Source of the DNA: an uncultured bacterium
Lineage (GTDB): Bacteria; Actinomycetota; UBA4738; HRBIN12
DNA: 29,824 bases
Direction: 5' to 3'
NCBI GenBank assembly: GCA_937881155.1
Contig: CALGFI010000254.1
Location: 1-29,824 of the forward strand
Below are positions 1 through 7,714 of the stretch, in pieces. Position 1 is the first letter of the stretch; each line of letters begins with the position of its first letter. The notes under the pieces are model-generated. The model was not told the DNA's origin. It saw only the letters and a list, made by a program, of their open reading frames with translations, and searched no databases. A program made the position numbers and the translations under genes.

Positions 1-1037
1 AAGTACGGCACCACGCCCTCCCCTTCGGGCGACTCGGTGGGTTGCCCATCCGCCGCGTTGATCCCGATGATCGAGAACTCGAACCCGGGGTCCACGGCCA
101 AGATGTCCTCGCCGGCACGAAGCGCGAGCGCGACCGCGGCCGCGACTGCCGCCTCGGCCTCGATCGGCTTGTAGACGCTCATCGTCTGCTTGCCGAGCAG
201 GATGTTCTGCATCCCAACCGCGGTGGCGTCCTGTCCGCTGACCGGCACGGGGCCTACGCCCGCGCCCTCGAGGGCGTTGATCGCCGACGCGGCCAGCCCG
301 TCGTTGGCAGCGAACACGGCATCGACGTCGTTGTTCTCGTCGACGAGGATCTGCTCCATGATCGTCTGGGCTTCCGCGTTGTCCCAGCCGGGAACGTGCT
401 GGTCGGCGGCCAGTTCCCAGTCGCCCGCCTCCACGTGCTCTTGCACAACGGCGTCGTACCCCTGCTTGAACAGGAAGGAGTTGTTGTCCTCCTCGCCGCC
501 GTTCAGCTCGACGACGCGCGGGACGTCGACCGGAAGCGCCTCGATCGCCGGCTCCAGAACCTCGGCCATCGTCGCGCCGACCTGGACGTTGTCGAAGCTC
601 ACGTAGGCCGCGCCGCCGGCGCCTCCGGTGTTGAACCGGTCGTACTCCACTACGTCGACGCCCGCCTCGTTCGCCTGGTCGATGATCGCGGCGCCCGAGC
701 CGGTATCGAGGCTCGTAAGGACGATGACGCTCGCCCCATCGGCGATCGCCTGCTCAGCCTGCGACTGCTGCGTTGCGGCGTCGCCTTCCGCGTTCACGAC
801 CGTGAAGTCCTCGCCGTCGGCGAGCCCCTCGTCGCTGAAGAACTGACCGAAGAAGCGCCGGTCGTCCTCCTCCCAGCGTGTCGAGGACTCGGTGTCGGGA
901 AGCAGCACCCAGATGCTTCCCTCGCCCCCGCCGTCACCGCCGTCTCCTCCGTCACCGCCGTCCTCGCCGCACGCAGCTGCGACCAGACCGACGACGGCCA
1001 CGACCACGAGCCATGACCGGATGCCACGAGTCCTCAT
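1..1037 (-). CDS. xylF: Sugar ABC transporter substrate-binding lipoprotein, xylose-binding (XylF) type, C-terminus off window
   Basis: Extracellular binding protein of an ABC sugar importer, anchored to the membrane by a lipidated cysteine. The start is ATG at 1037, preceded by GGGAGGT four bases upstream. A hydrophobic signal (SWLVVVAVVGLVAAAC) ends in a lipobox-like AAAC with Cys at about residue 23, then a Gly/Asp-rich linker. The body is a periplasmic-binding-protein fold of the Peripla_BP_4 family. Segments such as NGGEEDNN, GQDATAVGMQ and QTMSVYKPIEAEAAVA resemble the E. coli xylose-binding protein, which is why I call it XylF-type; the real ligand could be another sugar. About 345 codons are present and the stop lies beyond position 1. 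The transporter ATPase and permease would be expected further left. It is downstream of ftsK but separated by 170 bp, so it is probably a separate unit. Confidence 0.88.
   Translation of the reverse strand, partial: MRTRGIRSWLVVVAVVGLVAAACGEDGGDGGDGGDGGGEGSIWVLLPDTESSTRWEEDDRRFFGQFFSDEGLADGEDFTVVNAEGDAATQQSQAEQAIADGASVIVLTSLDTGSGAAIIDQANEAGVDVVEYDRFNTGGAGGAAYVSFDNVQVGATMAEVLEPAIEALPVDVPRVVELNGGEEDNNSFLFKQGYDAVVQEHVEAGDWELAADQHVPGWDNAEAQTIMEQILVDENNDVDAVFAANDGLAASAINALEGAGVGPVPVSGQDATAVGMQNILLGKQTMSVYKPIEAEAAVAAAVALALRAGEDILAVDPGFEFSIIGINAADGQPTESPEGEGVVPY
922..966 (-). repeat. Short in-frame repeat encoding a Gly-Asp linker
   Basis: On the plus strand the stretch is built from repeated ccgccgtca/ccgccgtct units. 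On the minus strand it encodes repeated GGD triplets just after the lipidated cysteine of the sugar-binding protein. It looks like a flexible tether between membrane anchor and binding domain. Repeats of this kind can change length by slippage. Confidence 0.6.
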
Positions 1038-1103
1038 GCGCACCTCCCGTGCCTGCCGCCCGACGGCGCAAGCCACTCCCACTCCAGTCGGTCGGAGCGG
1101 CCG

Positions 1104-1133
1104 AGCGTACGCCGCGCTCGGTAGTGGGCGCAA
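1104..1133 (-). promoter_or_regulatory. Possible promoter of the sugar-binding protein gene
   Basis: On the minus strand TTGCGC (1128-1133) and TACGCT (1104-1109) are 18 bases apart, a plausible -35/-10 pair. Initiation near 1097 would leave a leader of about 60 nt before the ATG at 1037. The match to consensus is partial. The rest of 1038-1207 shows nothing else convincing apart from a very small GGTC/GACC hairpin. Confidence 0.3.
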
Positions 1134-1207
1134 CCCAGCACGAGCGCGGGACACCCCGTACTCATGGCCCCAGGTCCGAGGACCGATACCTCCGGACGAC
1201 CAGGCGG

Positions 1208-3445
1208 CTACGGTGAAACCGTTCGGATTCCGCCGCCCGGCGCCGAACGCGACTCGCCCCATTCCTCGGGGGTGAGGAGCACGTCACGCGCCTTCGACCC
1301 GAGCGACGGTCCAACGATCCCCCGCTCCTCGAGCAGGTCCATGAGCCGGCCCGCGCGCGCGAACCCGACCTTGAGCTTGCGCTGCAGCATCGATGTCGAA
1401 CCGAGCTGCGAGCGGATCACCAGCTCGGCCGCCTGCTCGAGCAGCTCGTCGTCGCCGCCGAGCCCCCCGTCGTCGGCGTCGTCGGACGCCGCCGGCTTGG
1501 CCAGTCCCTCGACGCTCACCGCGTACTCGGCCGGGCGCTGTGCCCGGATCCACTCGGAGATCGCGCCGATCTCCTTCTCCGTCACCCAGGCGGCCTGGAG
1601 GCGCGTCGGTTTCGACACGTTCGACGGCGCGAACAGCAGGTCGCCGTGGCCGACGAGCTTCTCGGCGCCGTTCATGTCCAGGATCACGCGCGAGTCGGCC
1701 TGCGACGACGTCATGAGCGCGATGCGGCTCGGGATGTTCGCCTTGATCAAACCGGTCACCACGTCGACGCTCGGGCGCTGGGTGGCCACCACGAGATGGA
1801 TCCCGACCGCCCGCGCCATCTGTGCGATCCGGCAGATCGCATCCTCGACGTCGCGAGGAGCGACCATCATCAGGTCGGCGAGTTCGTCGATCACCACGAG
1901 GAGGTAGGGGAACTCGGTGACGCGGTCGTCCTGGCCCGGCGGGATTCGGAGCGTTCCCTCGGCGAGGCCCGCGCGGTAGCCGTCGAAGTCGCGTACGCCG
2001 ACCATCGCCAGCACCTCGTACCGCAACTCCATCTCGCGAACGACCCACGACAGCGCCTCGGCTGCGCGCTTGGGGTGCACGATCACCGGCACGAGCAGGT
2101 GCGGCAGGTCCGCGAAGTGGATGAGCTCGACGCGCTTGGGGTCGACGAGCACGAGCTTCACGTCGTCGGGCGACGCGCGCATCAGCACCGACGTGATGAA
2201 CGAGTTGATGAGGCTCGACTTGCCCGCGCCGGTGGCGCCGGCGATCAGCAGGTGCGGCATGGACGTGAGGTTCACCAGCTGCGCGCGCCCGTGCACGTCC
2301 TTGCCGAGCGCGACCGAGAGCGGGTGCGTGTCGTCTTGCGCGGCGCGCGAGCGCAGAACGTCGCCGAGCATCACGAAGTCGCGAACGCGGTTGGGCACCT
2401 CGACGCCGATCGCCGACCTGCCCGGGATCGGCGCGATGATGCGCACGTCGGGCGTGGCCAGCGCGTACGCGATGTCGTCGGCCAGGCCGAGGACCTTGTT
2501 GACCTTCGTGCCGGCCTCGATCTCGACCTCGAACAGCGTGACGGTCGGCCCGCGATGCGCCGCGGTGACGTGCGCCGGCACGCCGAACGTATGGAACGTG
2601 CGCTCGAGCGCCTCGGTCATGTGCGCCTCGTCCCGATCGCTCCCGGTCGAGGGCGGTGACGTACGAAGGAGCTCGAGGGACGGCAGCTCGTATCGGCCGC
2701 CGGACGGCTTCACGCGGGCGATCTCGGGGACGTCGATCGGGGCGGGCGCGGGCCGTTCCTCCTCCTCGATCGGCGGCTCATCGAGGAGCTCGACGATCGG
2801 CACCTCGGTGTTGATCACCGGGCCGTCGCGGCGTTTGGCGATCTGGGGCACGGGGTCAGTCTCCACGTCCTCGTCCTCGTCGCGTTCGAACGTGAACGCC
2901 TCGCGCACGCGGTTCCACACGGCCGCCAGCGGCGTTCCGGTGAAGATCACCAGGCCGAGAACGATCCCCCCGATCCACACGATCGAGACGCCGACCTTCG
3001 ACACGAGCTTGCCGAGCGGCCACGCCGCGAACGCGCCGATCACCCCGGCCGCGTCGCGCAGCTTCTCGTAGCCGGCGAACGGCCTGGGGTTTCCCGACGC
3101 GAGCGAGATCAACGCGAGCACGCCGAGGAACGCGAGGGCGAACCCGATGAGCATCCTGACCCGGTCGTCGGACGTGCCTGCGCGGAGCAGGAGCGCCCCC
3201 CAGTACAGCGCGAGTACGGGGAAGGCGATCGCCGCCGATCCGATCGTCGCGTGGAGCACCCATTCGAGCGCGGTCCCGACCGGCCCGGCCGCGTCGAACC
3301 ACAGGCCGAGCACGGTGAGCAGCGCGAGCACGACGAGGCCGATCCCGAGCGCGTCTCGGGCCCACGGTGCGAGGTGCTGACGAACCGGCGTGCGTGCGCG
3401 GGCCCGGCTCGCGGCTGCGCCGCGAGCCCTTGTCTTGGACGCCAA
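1208..3445 (-). CDS. ftsK: DNA translocase FtsK/SpoIIIE
   Basis: Membrane-anchored, ATP-driven DNA pump that moves chromosome ends through the division septum. The 745-aa protein has hydrophobic segments at about 33-50, 65-88, 97-117 and 133-170, an acidic/proline-rich linker to about 275, then the motor. Walker A is GATGAGKS at 403-410 and Walker B is LLVVIDE ending near 521, followed by VATQRPSVDVVTG. The C-terminal gamma winged helix is visible (TSMLQRKLKVGFARAGRLMD). The linker is short for the family. The start is a TTG at 3445, supported by GGAGGT five bases upstream inside the end of rnj, whose TAG stop abuts it. dapA-rnj-ftsK is the usual actinobacterial order, so this is probably the last gene of that operon. 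Confidence 0.97.
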   Translation of the reverse strand: MASKTRARGAAASRARARTPVRQHLAPWARDALGIGLVVLALLTVLGLWFDAAGPVGTALEWVLHATIGSAAIAFPVLALYWGALLLRAGTSDDRVRMLIGFALAFLGVLALISLASGNPRPFAGYEKLRDAAGVIGAFAAWPLGKLVSKVGVSIVWIGGIVLGLVIFTGTPLAAVWNRVREAFTFERDEDEDVETDPVPQIAKRRDGPVINTEVPIVELLDEPPIEEEERPAPAPIDVPEIARVKPSGGRYELPSLELLRTSPPSTGSDRDEAHMTEALERTFHTFGVPAHVTAAHRGPTVTLFEVEIEAGTKVNKVLGLADDIAYALATPDVRIIAPIPGRSAIGVEVPNRVRDFVMLGDVLRSRAAQDDTHPLSVALGKDVHGRAQLVNLTSMPHLLIAGATGAGKSSLINSFITSVLMRASPDDVKLVLVDPKRVELIHFADLPHLLVPVIVHPKRAAEALSWVVREMELRYEVLAMVGVRDFDGYRAGLAEGTLRIPPGQDDRVTEFPYLLVVIDELADLMMVAPRDVEDAICRIAQMARAVGIHLVVATQRPSVDVVTGLIKANIPSRIALMTSSQADSRVILDMNGAEKLVGHGDLLFAPSNVSKPTRLQAAWVTEKEIGAISEWIRAQRPAEYAVSVEGLAKPAASDDADDGGLGGDDELLEQAAELVIRSQLGSTSMLQRKLKVGFARAGRLMDLLEERGIVGPSLGSKARDVLLTPEEWGESRSAPGGGIRTVSP

Positions 3446-5173
3446 CTACACCTCCAGGATGACGGGCAAGATCACGGGCTTTCGCTGGGTGACGTCGTAG
3501 AAGTACTTCGCCAGCGCCCGGCGTACGTTCTGCTCCAGAACGCCCCGGTCCACGACCTCGGCCTCGGCGGACTCCCGCAGGGAAAGCATGACGCGTTCGC
3601 GCGCCTCTTCAAGGATGTCGCCCCACGCCTCGTCGAACACGAACCCCCGGTTCACGATGTCGGGGCCGGCGACGAGCTGCCCGTGGTGGGCGTCGATGGC
3701 GATGACGACAACGACGACGCCCTCGGAGGAGAGCTTCCGGCGATCTCTGAGGACCACCTGGCCGACGTCGCCGATGCCGAGGCCGTCCACGAAGGTCATC
3801 CCGGCCGGGACTCGGCCCGCGAGCTGGACCTTCTCCCCCACCTCGACCACGTCGCCGTCCTCGCAGATCAGGACGTGGTCTGCGGGTATGCCGACCTCGG
3901 TCGCGATCTTCGCGTGATGCGCGAGCTGCCGGCGTTCGCCGTGGATGGGGACGAACCAGCGGGGCCGAACCAGCGAGAGCATCAGGCGCAGCTCCTCGAC
4001 CGCGGCGTGGCCGCTGGCGTGCACGGGATACGCCGGCAGGTGGAACACGTCCGCGCCCGTTCGGTACAGACCGTCGATGACCCGGTGGATCGCCGGCTCG
4101 TTCCCCGGGATCAGGCTGCTCGAGAGCACCACCGTGTCGCCCTCGCGGAGCTTGACCCACTTGTGCTCTCGCGCCGCCATCAACGAGAGCGCGGAGAGGG
4201 GCTCACCCTGCGAGCCGGTAGAGATCACGACGACGCGCGACGGATCGAACTCGTCGAGCTGTTCGATGAGGATCACGTCCTGCTCCGGCGCATGCAGCAG
4301 CCCGAGCTCTCGCGCGGCGTCGACGCTCTGGTGCATCGAACGGCCGAGGAACGCGACGACGCGCTCGTCCGCGCGTGCGGCGTTCACCACCTGTTGGATC
4401 CGGTGGATGTGGCTGCTGAAGCAGGCCACGACGACCAGCTGCGGCGCGCGGGCGATGATGTCTTGAAGGACGGGCCCGACGCTTCGCTCGCTCGAGGTAT
4501 ACCCGGCCTCCTCTGAGTTCGTGGAGTCCGACAGCAGCAGGTGGACGCCGCGGCCGGCCTCCTCCGCGAGTGCGTGCAGGTCGGTCGGTCGCCCGTCCAG
4601 TGGCGTCTGATCGATCTTGAAATCGCCGGTGTGCAGGATCGAGCCAAACGGCGTGTCGATCACGACGGCCATCCCGTCTGGGATCGAGTGCGTTACCCGG
4701 AGGAACCGCATCGAGAACGGTCCCGCCGTCGCGGCCTCCCCCGGCGTCACCTGCCGGAGCTCGGCACGGTCGCGCACCTCGTGCTCCTCGAGCTTGCGCT
4801 CGAGCAGCGCCAGCGTGAACGGCGTCCCGTAGACCGGCAGCTGCCGTTCCGTCTCGCGCAGCAGGTACGGGAGGGAGCCGATGTGGTCCTCGTGCCCGTG
4901 CGTGAGCACGACGGCCTCGACGTCGTCCATCCGTTCGCGGACGTACTCGAAATCGGGAAGGACGAGATCGACGCCGGGCATCTCTGCGTGCGGGAACGAC
5001 AGGCCGACGTCGACGATCAAGATGCGCCCGCTGAGCTCGACGCAAGCCATGTTCCGGCCGACCTCGCCGACACCGCCGAGGAAGACGACGCGCGCCGATG
5101 CCTCAAGTGGCGCGCCTACCGCCTCGCTGCTCGAGGCCCGCAGTCCCTGGTTCGGCTCAGAGGAGCGCTGCAT
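3446..5173 (-). CDS. rnj: Ribonuclease J
   Basis: Metallo-beta-lactamase/beta-CASP ribonuclease with 5'-3' exo- and endonuclease activity, acting in mRNA decay and rRNA maturation. The 575-aa protein has FLGGVGEVGRNM near the N-terminus and the zinc-binding H92-G-H94-E-D96-H97 motif. Further on come SDSTN, the beta-CASP block ending HASGHAA, and VPIHGERRQL. About 27 residues precede the usual family start. The ATG at 5173 overlaps the end of dapA by 17 bases, and I see no better in-frame start downstream; the ribosome-binding site there is weak (GGTGG). Its stop TAG touches the TTG of ftsK, so translation is probably coupled. Confidence 0.97.
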   Translation of the reverse strand: MQRSSEPNQGLRASSSEAVGAPLEASARVVFLGGVGEVGRNMACVELSGRILIVDVGLSFPHAEMPGVDLVLPDFEYVRERMDDVEAVVLTHGHEDHIGSLPYLLRETERQLPVYGTPFTLALLERKLEEHEVRDRAELRQVTPGEAATAGPFSMRFLRVTHSIPDGMAVVIDTPFGSILHTGDFKIDQTPLDGRPTDLHALAEEAGRGVHLLLSDSTNSEEAGYTSSERSVGPVLQDIIARAPQLVVVACFSSHIHRIQQVVNAARADERVVAFLGRSMHQSVDAARELGLLHAPEQDVILIEQLDEFDPSRVVVISTGSQGEPLSALSLMAAREHKWVKLREGDTVVLSSSLIPGNEPAIHRVIDGLYRTGADVFHLPAYPVHASGHAAVEELRLMLSLVRPRWFVPIHGERRQLAHHAKIATEVGIPADHVLICEDGDVVEVGEKVQLAGRVPAGMTFVDGLGIGDVGQVVLRDRRKLSSEGVVVVVIAIDAHHGQLVAGPDIVNRGFVFDEAWGDILEEARERVMLSLRESAEAEVVDRGVLEQNVRRALAKYFYDVTQRKPVILPVILEV

Positions 5174-6041
5174 CCACCAATGCCTTGCGGATGCGCTCGC
5201 GCTCGTCGCTGGTCGCGGGCACGAGCGGCAACCGCGGCGGACCGACGGGGCGCCCGACGAGTGCGAGCGCCGTCTTCACCGGGATCGGGTTGCTCGTGAT
5301 GAACAGTGCGTTGAACAACGGCGTGAGCTCCTCGTGGATCTTCCGCGCGCCCGTGATGTCACCGGCGAAGATCAGGTCGCACATCTGCCGGATGCGGTCG
5401 CCGACCAAGTGTGCCGCGACCGAGACGATCCCCACACCGCCGAGGCACAGGTACCCGAACGTCGCCCAGTCGTCGCCCGAGTACACCTCGAAATCGGGCG
5501 GCGCCTCGCTGATCAGCTTGGAGATCGCCTGGAAGTCGCCGGTCGAGTCCTTGACGCCGACGATGTTGGGGACCTCGGCCATCTTGAGCAGCGTGTCGTG
5601 CTCGATGCGGATCCCGGTTCGTCCGGGGATGTTGTACGCGACGACGGGGACGTCGACCGCGTTCGCCACCCGCTTGAAGTGCTCAAGCAGCCCTCGTTGC
5701 GGCGGCCGGTTGTAGTACGGCGTGACGAGCAGCAGCCCGTCGGCGCCGAGCCGCTCGGCCTCGCGCGAGAGCTCGAGCGTCTCGGCCGTGTCGTACGTCC
5801 CGGTTCCGGCGACGACCTTGCCCTTGCCCTTGGCGGTCTCGATCACCGCGCGGAAAAGGTCGAGTTTCTCCTTGTGTGTGAGCGTGGGCGATTCGCCGGT
5901 CGAGCCGGCGACGACGATCGAGTCCGAGCCGTGCTCGTACAGATGCGCTGCAAGCGCGCTCGCGGCGTCGAGGTCGAGCGAGTGATCGTCGCGAAAAGGC
6001 GTGACCATGGCGGTGACGACCGCCCCGAACCTACCGGCCAT
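5157..6041 (-). CDS. dapA: 4-hydroxy-tetrahydrodipicolinate synthase
   Basis: Condenses pyruvate with aspartate semialdehyde, the first committed step to lysine and meso-diaminopimelate for peptidoglycan. The 294-aa TIM barrel has GSTGES (46-51; many homologues have GTTGES), the tyrosine pair PYYNRP near 110, YNIPGRTG at 136-143, and the Schiff-base lysine K164 in VGVKDSTGD. The start is ATG at 6041 with AGGAGG six bases upstream. It is the first gene of dapA-rnj-ftsK and diverges from the adenosyltransferase gene across 43 bp. The next enzyme, DapB, is encoded at 9721-10527 in a different transcription unit. Confidence 0.97.
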   Translation of the reverse strand: MAGRFGAVVTAMVTPFRDDHSLDLDAASALAAHLYEHGSDSIVVAGSTGESPTLTHKEKLDLFRAVIETAKGKGKVVAGTGTYDTAETLELSREAERLGADGLLLVTPYYNRPPQRGLLEHFKRVANAVDVPVVAYNIPGRTGIRIEHDTLLKMAEVPNIVGVKDSTGDFQAISKLISEAPPDFEVYSGDDWATFGYLCLGGVGIVSVAAHLVGDRIRQMCDLIFAGDITGARKIHEELTPLFNALFITSNPIPVKTALALVGRPVGPPRLPLVPATSDERERIRKALVDAALL

Positions 6042-6072
6042 GCGTGCCTCCTGAGGTCGGGTTCACCGGGGC

Positions 6073-6079
6073 TATCCTA
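6073..6079. promoter_or_regulatory. Symmetric -10 element between dapA and the adenosyltransferase gene
   Basis: The spacer contains GGCTA-TCC-TAGCC (6070-6082), an inverted repeat with a 3-base centre. Read on plus it gives TATCCT (6073-6078), six bases before the GTG at 6085, which fits a leaderless start. Read on minus it gives TAGGAT (6074-6079), which would start dapA RNA near 6067 with a leader of about 26 nt carrying AGGAGG. No convincing -35 boxes are visible. Confidence 0.5.
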
Positions 6080-6084
6080 GCCGC

Positions 6085-6687
6085 GTGCCGCGCATCTACA
6101 CGAAGACGGGCGACGACGGCACGACTGGGCTCCTGTACGGCGGACGGGTCTCCAAATCGGACGTCGCAACGGACGCGTACGGGACGGTGGACGAGGCGGT
6201 CGCGGCGATCGGGCTCGCCCGCGCGCTGAGCGGAGACGAAGAGCTTCGCGAGGAACTCCTCGCGCGGCAACGTGAGCTGTTCGTCGTCGGCGCCGATCTC
6301 GCGACGAACCCAGACGAGCGCCACCGGCTGGAACCGGACGTCTCGCTCGTTACGGACGAGATGGTGGAACGACTCGAGACGTCGATCGACGAGCATGTTC
6401 GGACGCATCCGCTGCCGAACGCGTTCGTCGTGCCCGGCGCGAACCCGGTCTCCGCTTCGCTCGACGTCGCGCGCGCGGTCGTTCGCCGTGCCGAGCGCCG
6501 CGTCGTCGAGTGGCGAGGCGCGGGGGGTGCGGGGGCGCAAGAAGCGAGCCATCAGGCGAGCGTTCGCCCCCGCGAAGAGGGGGGTGGCGTGAACGACGCT
6601 GTGGTGCGCTACCTCAACCGGCTTTCGGACCTTCTGTTCGTGCTCGCGCGGATCTCGGCCGGGGAGGCCGAACCGAAGAGCCGCTGA
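6085..6687 (+). CDS. Cob(I)yrinic acid a,c-diamide adenosyltransferase, PduO type
   Basis: Transfers the adenosyl group of ATP to cob(I)alamin to make coenzyme B12. The ATP-binding N-terminus is clear (YTKTGDDGTTGL, residues 5-16), followed by DAYGTVDE, then RRAERRVVE and the C-terminal YLNRLSDLLFVLAR. Between the last two motifs homologues have only a few residues; here about 20 extra, Gly-rich then charged residues are encoded by DNA containing a 9-bp inverted repeat (6529-6573). The frame stays open, so the protein is probably functional. The start is GTG at 6085; there is no Shine-Dalgarno, but a TATCCT box sits six bases upstream, consistent with a leaderless mRNA. It converges with the next gene with only 2 bp between stops. 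Confidence 0.93.
   Translation: MPRIYTKTGDDGTTGLLYGGRVSKSDVATDAYGTVDEAVAAIGLARALSGDEELREELLARQRELFVVGADLATNPDERHRLEPDVSLVTDEMVERLETSIDEHVRTHPLPNAFVVPGANPVSASLDVARAVVRRAERRVVEWRGAGGAGAQEASHQASVRPREEGGGVNDAVVRYLNRLSDLLFVLARISAGEAEPKSR
6529..6573. repeat. Palindromic insert inside the adenosyltransferase gene
   Basis: GCGGGGGCG (6529-6537) and its exact reverse complement CGCCCCCGC (6565-6573) flank 27 bases. The element coincides with the extra residues that homologues lack. It resembles a short REP-like mobile palindrome that inserted in frame, but only one copy is visible in this window. Confidence 0.5.
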
Positions 6688-6689
6688 CG

Positions 6690-7187
6690 CTACGCGGTTC
6701 GAACGGACGCGCCGTAGTTGTCGCTGCCGAACAACAGGATGAGAAGGCCGATGTTCCGGACCTCGACCCCCTCGAACGCGACGTCGAACGTGACGGTCTC
6801 CCCCGCGGGGATCGGCGCCGGATCGGCGACGTCGCCGGAGATCTCGGTTCCGTCGCGCGCGTCGAGGATGTAGAAGTCGGGTCGCGGCAGCTCGCGATCG
6901 GTGCCGTTCTCGACCTCCATCGTGCCCTCGTTCCCGTCGATCGTGATCGTGACGTGGAGGCCGGCGTTGACGTACTCGTACGTGCCCGCGGTCGCGGATC
7001 CTGACTCGACCGGCGTCGGTCCATCGTTCGTCACGCCGGTTCCGCCGGTCGGTTCACCGGTTGCACCGTTCCGGTTGGAGCCGCCGTCGTCGCCCGTACA
7101 TGCGGACAGCAGCAACGCGATGCAGAAGGCGAACGCGATGGAACGACGGATAGGCTTCACGGGTCGCGGCATGCTACACGACGCCAT
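6690..7187 (-). CDS. Putative lipoprotein of unknown function
   Basis: I do not recognise a family with certainty. The 165-aa product has an N-terminus with K and RR, a hydrophobic stretch AFAFCIALLL and the lipobox LSAC, so it should be a lipid-anchored surface protein. A Gly/Thr/Asn-rich linker leads to a domain of about 95 residues, all beta-like (HVTITIDGNEGTMEVENG, PAGETVTFDVAFEG). This pattern fits the immunoglobulin-like fold of DUF4352 or FxLYD-type extracellular domains, but that is a guess from pattern only. The start could be ATG 7187 or the in-frame ATG 7172; neither has a clear ribosome-binding site. It diverges from the phosphatase gene across 67 bp. Confidence 0.75.
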   Translation of the reverse strand: MASCSMPRPVKPIRRSIAFAFCIALLLSACTGDDGGSNRNGATGEPTGGTGVTNDGPTPVESGSATAGTYEYVNAGLHVTITIDGNEGTMEVENGTDRELPRPDFYILDARDGTEISGDVADPAPIPAGETVTFDVAFEGVEVRNIGLLILLFGSDNYGASVRTA

Positions 7188-7254
7188 AGGGAGATCAGCG
7201 TGCAGCGGGTAGCACGATGAGCCAAGCTACGGTTGCGTTGACGCCGGACCGACG

Positions 7255-7713
7255 ATGAGGACGCTCGAGATCCGTCGCCACGCGAAACGAGATCCGGCTG
7301 CTGACCGGCTGTCCGAAGCGGGTCGCGCACAGGCCGAGGACGTCGGCCGGTCGCTCCAGCACTCGTACGACGTCATCTTCGTTTCGCCGGCACAGCGTGC
7401 CGCCGAGACCGCGGCGTGGATGCTTCGAGGCAAGGGCGCGCAGCTGCCGCCGCATGCGGTCATTCCGGGGCTCGCGGCGCGCGACAACGACGGTTCGCCT
7501 CTGGCGATGGGCGGAGTGCTGTCTGCGCTCGTCGACGCGGTTCCCGAGGGCGGTCGCGGGCTCGCCATCTCCCATATGCCGCTGATCGAACGAGGCGTTC
7601 TCGGCCTGCTCGCGCGTGACATCGAACCGCTCCGCGAGTGCGAGGGCGTCGTGCTGACGAAGCGAGACGATGAGTCGGCCGTGGAACTGGAAGGAGAGCT
7701 TCGCCTGCGGTAG
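7255..7713 (+). CDS. Small histidine phosphatase superfamily protein (SixA-like)
   Basis: Phosphohistidine-intermediate phosphatase of the phosphoglycerate mutase-like superfamily. The 152-aa chain carries the nucleophile motif RRHAKRD near the N-terminus (RHA rather than RHG, as in SixA-like members), the SPAQRAAETA helix motif and the second catalytic histidine in ISHMPLIE. The size fits a minimal SixA-like domain with no cap insertion. The substrate cannot be told from sequence. The start is ATG 7255 with a weak upstream site. Its stop is one base from the stop of the converging Eis-like gene. Confidence 0.85.
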   Translation: MRTLEIRRHAKRDPAADRLSEAGRAQAEDVGRSLQHSYDVIFVSPAQRAAETAAWMLRGKGAQLPPHAVIPGLAARDNDGSPLAMGGVLSALVDAVPEGGRGLAISHMPLIERGVLGLLARDIEPLRECEGVVLTKRDDESAVELEGELRLR

Positions 7714-7714
7714 C

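Noticed and set aside
42..1016. 324-codon plus-strand frame at the left end
   Set aside because: Opposes the sugar-binding lipoprotein, whose signal, lipobox and XylF-like motifs are clear on the minus strand.
1173..1184. GGTCC/GGACC repeat after ftsK as a terminator
   Set aside because: The loop would be only two bases, leaving four usable pairs, and there is no T-run.
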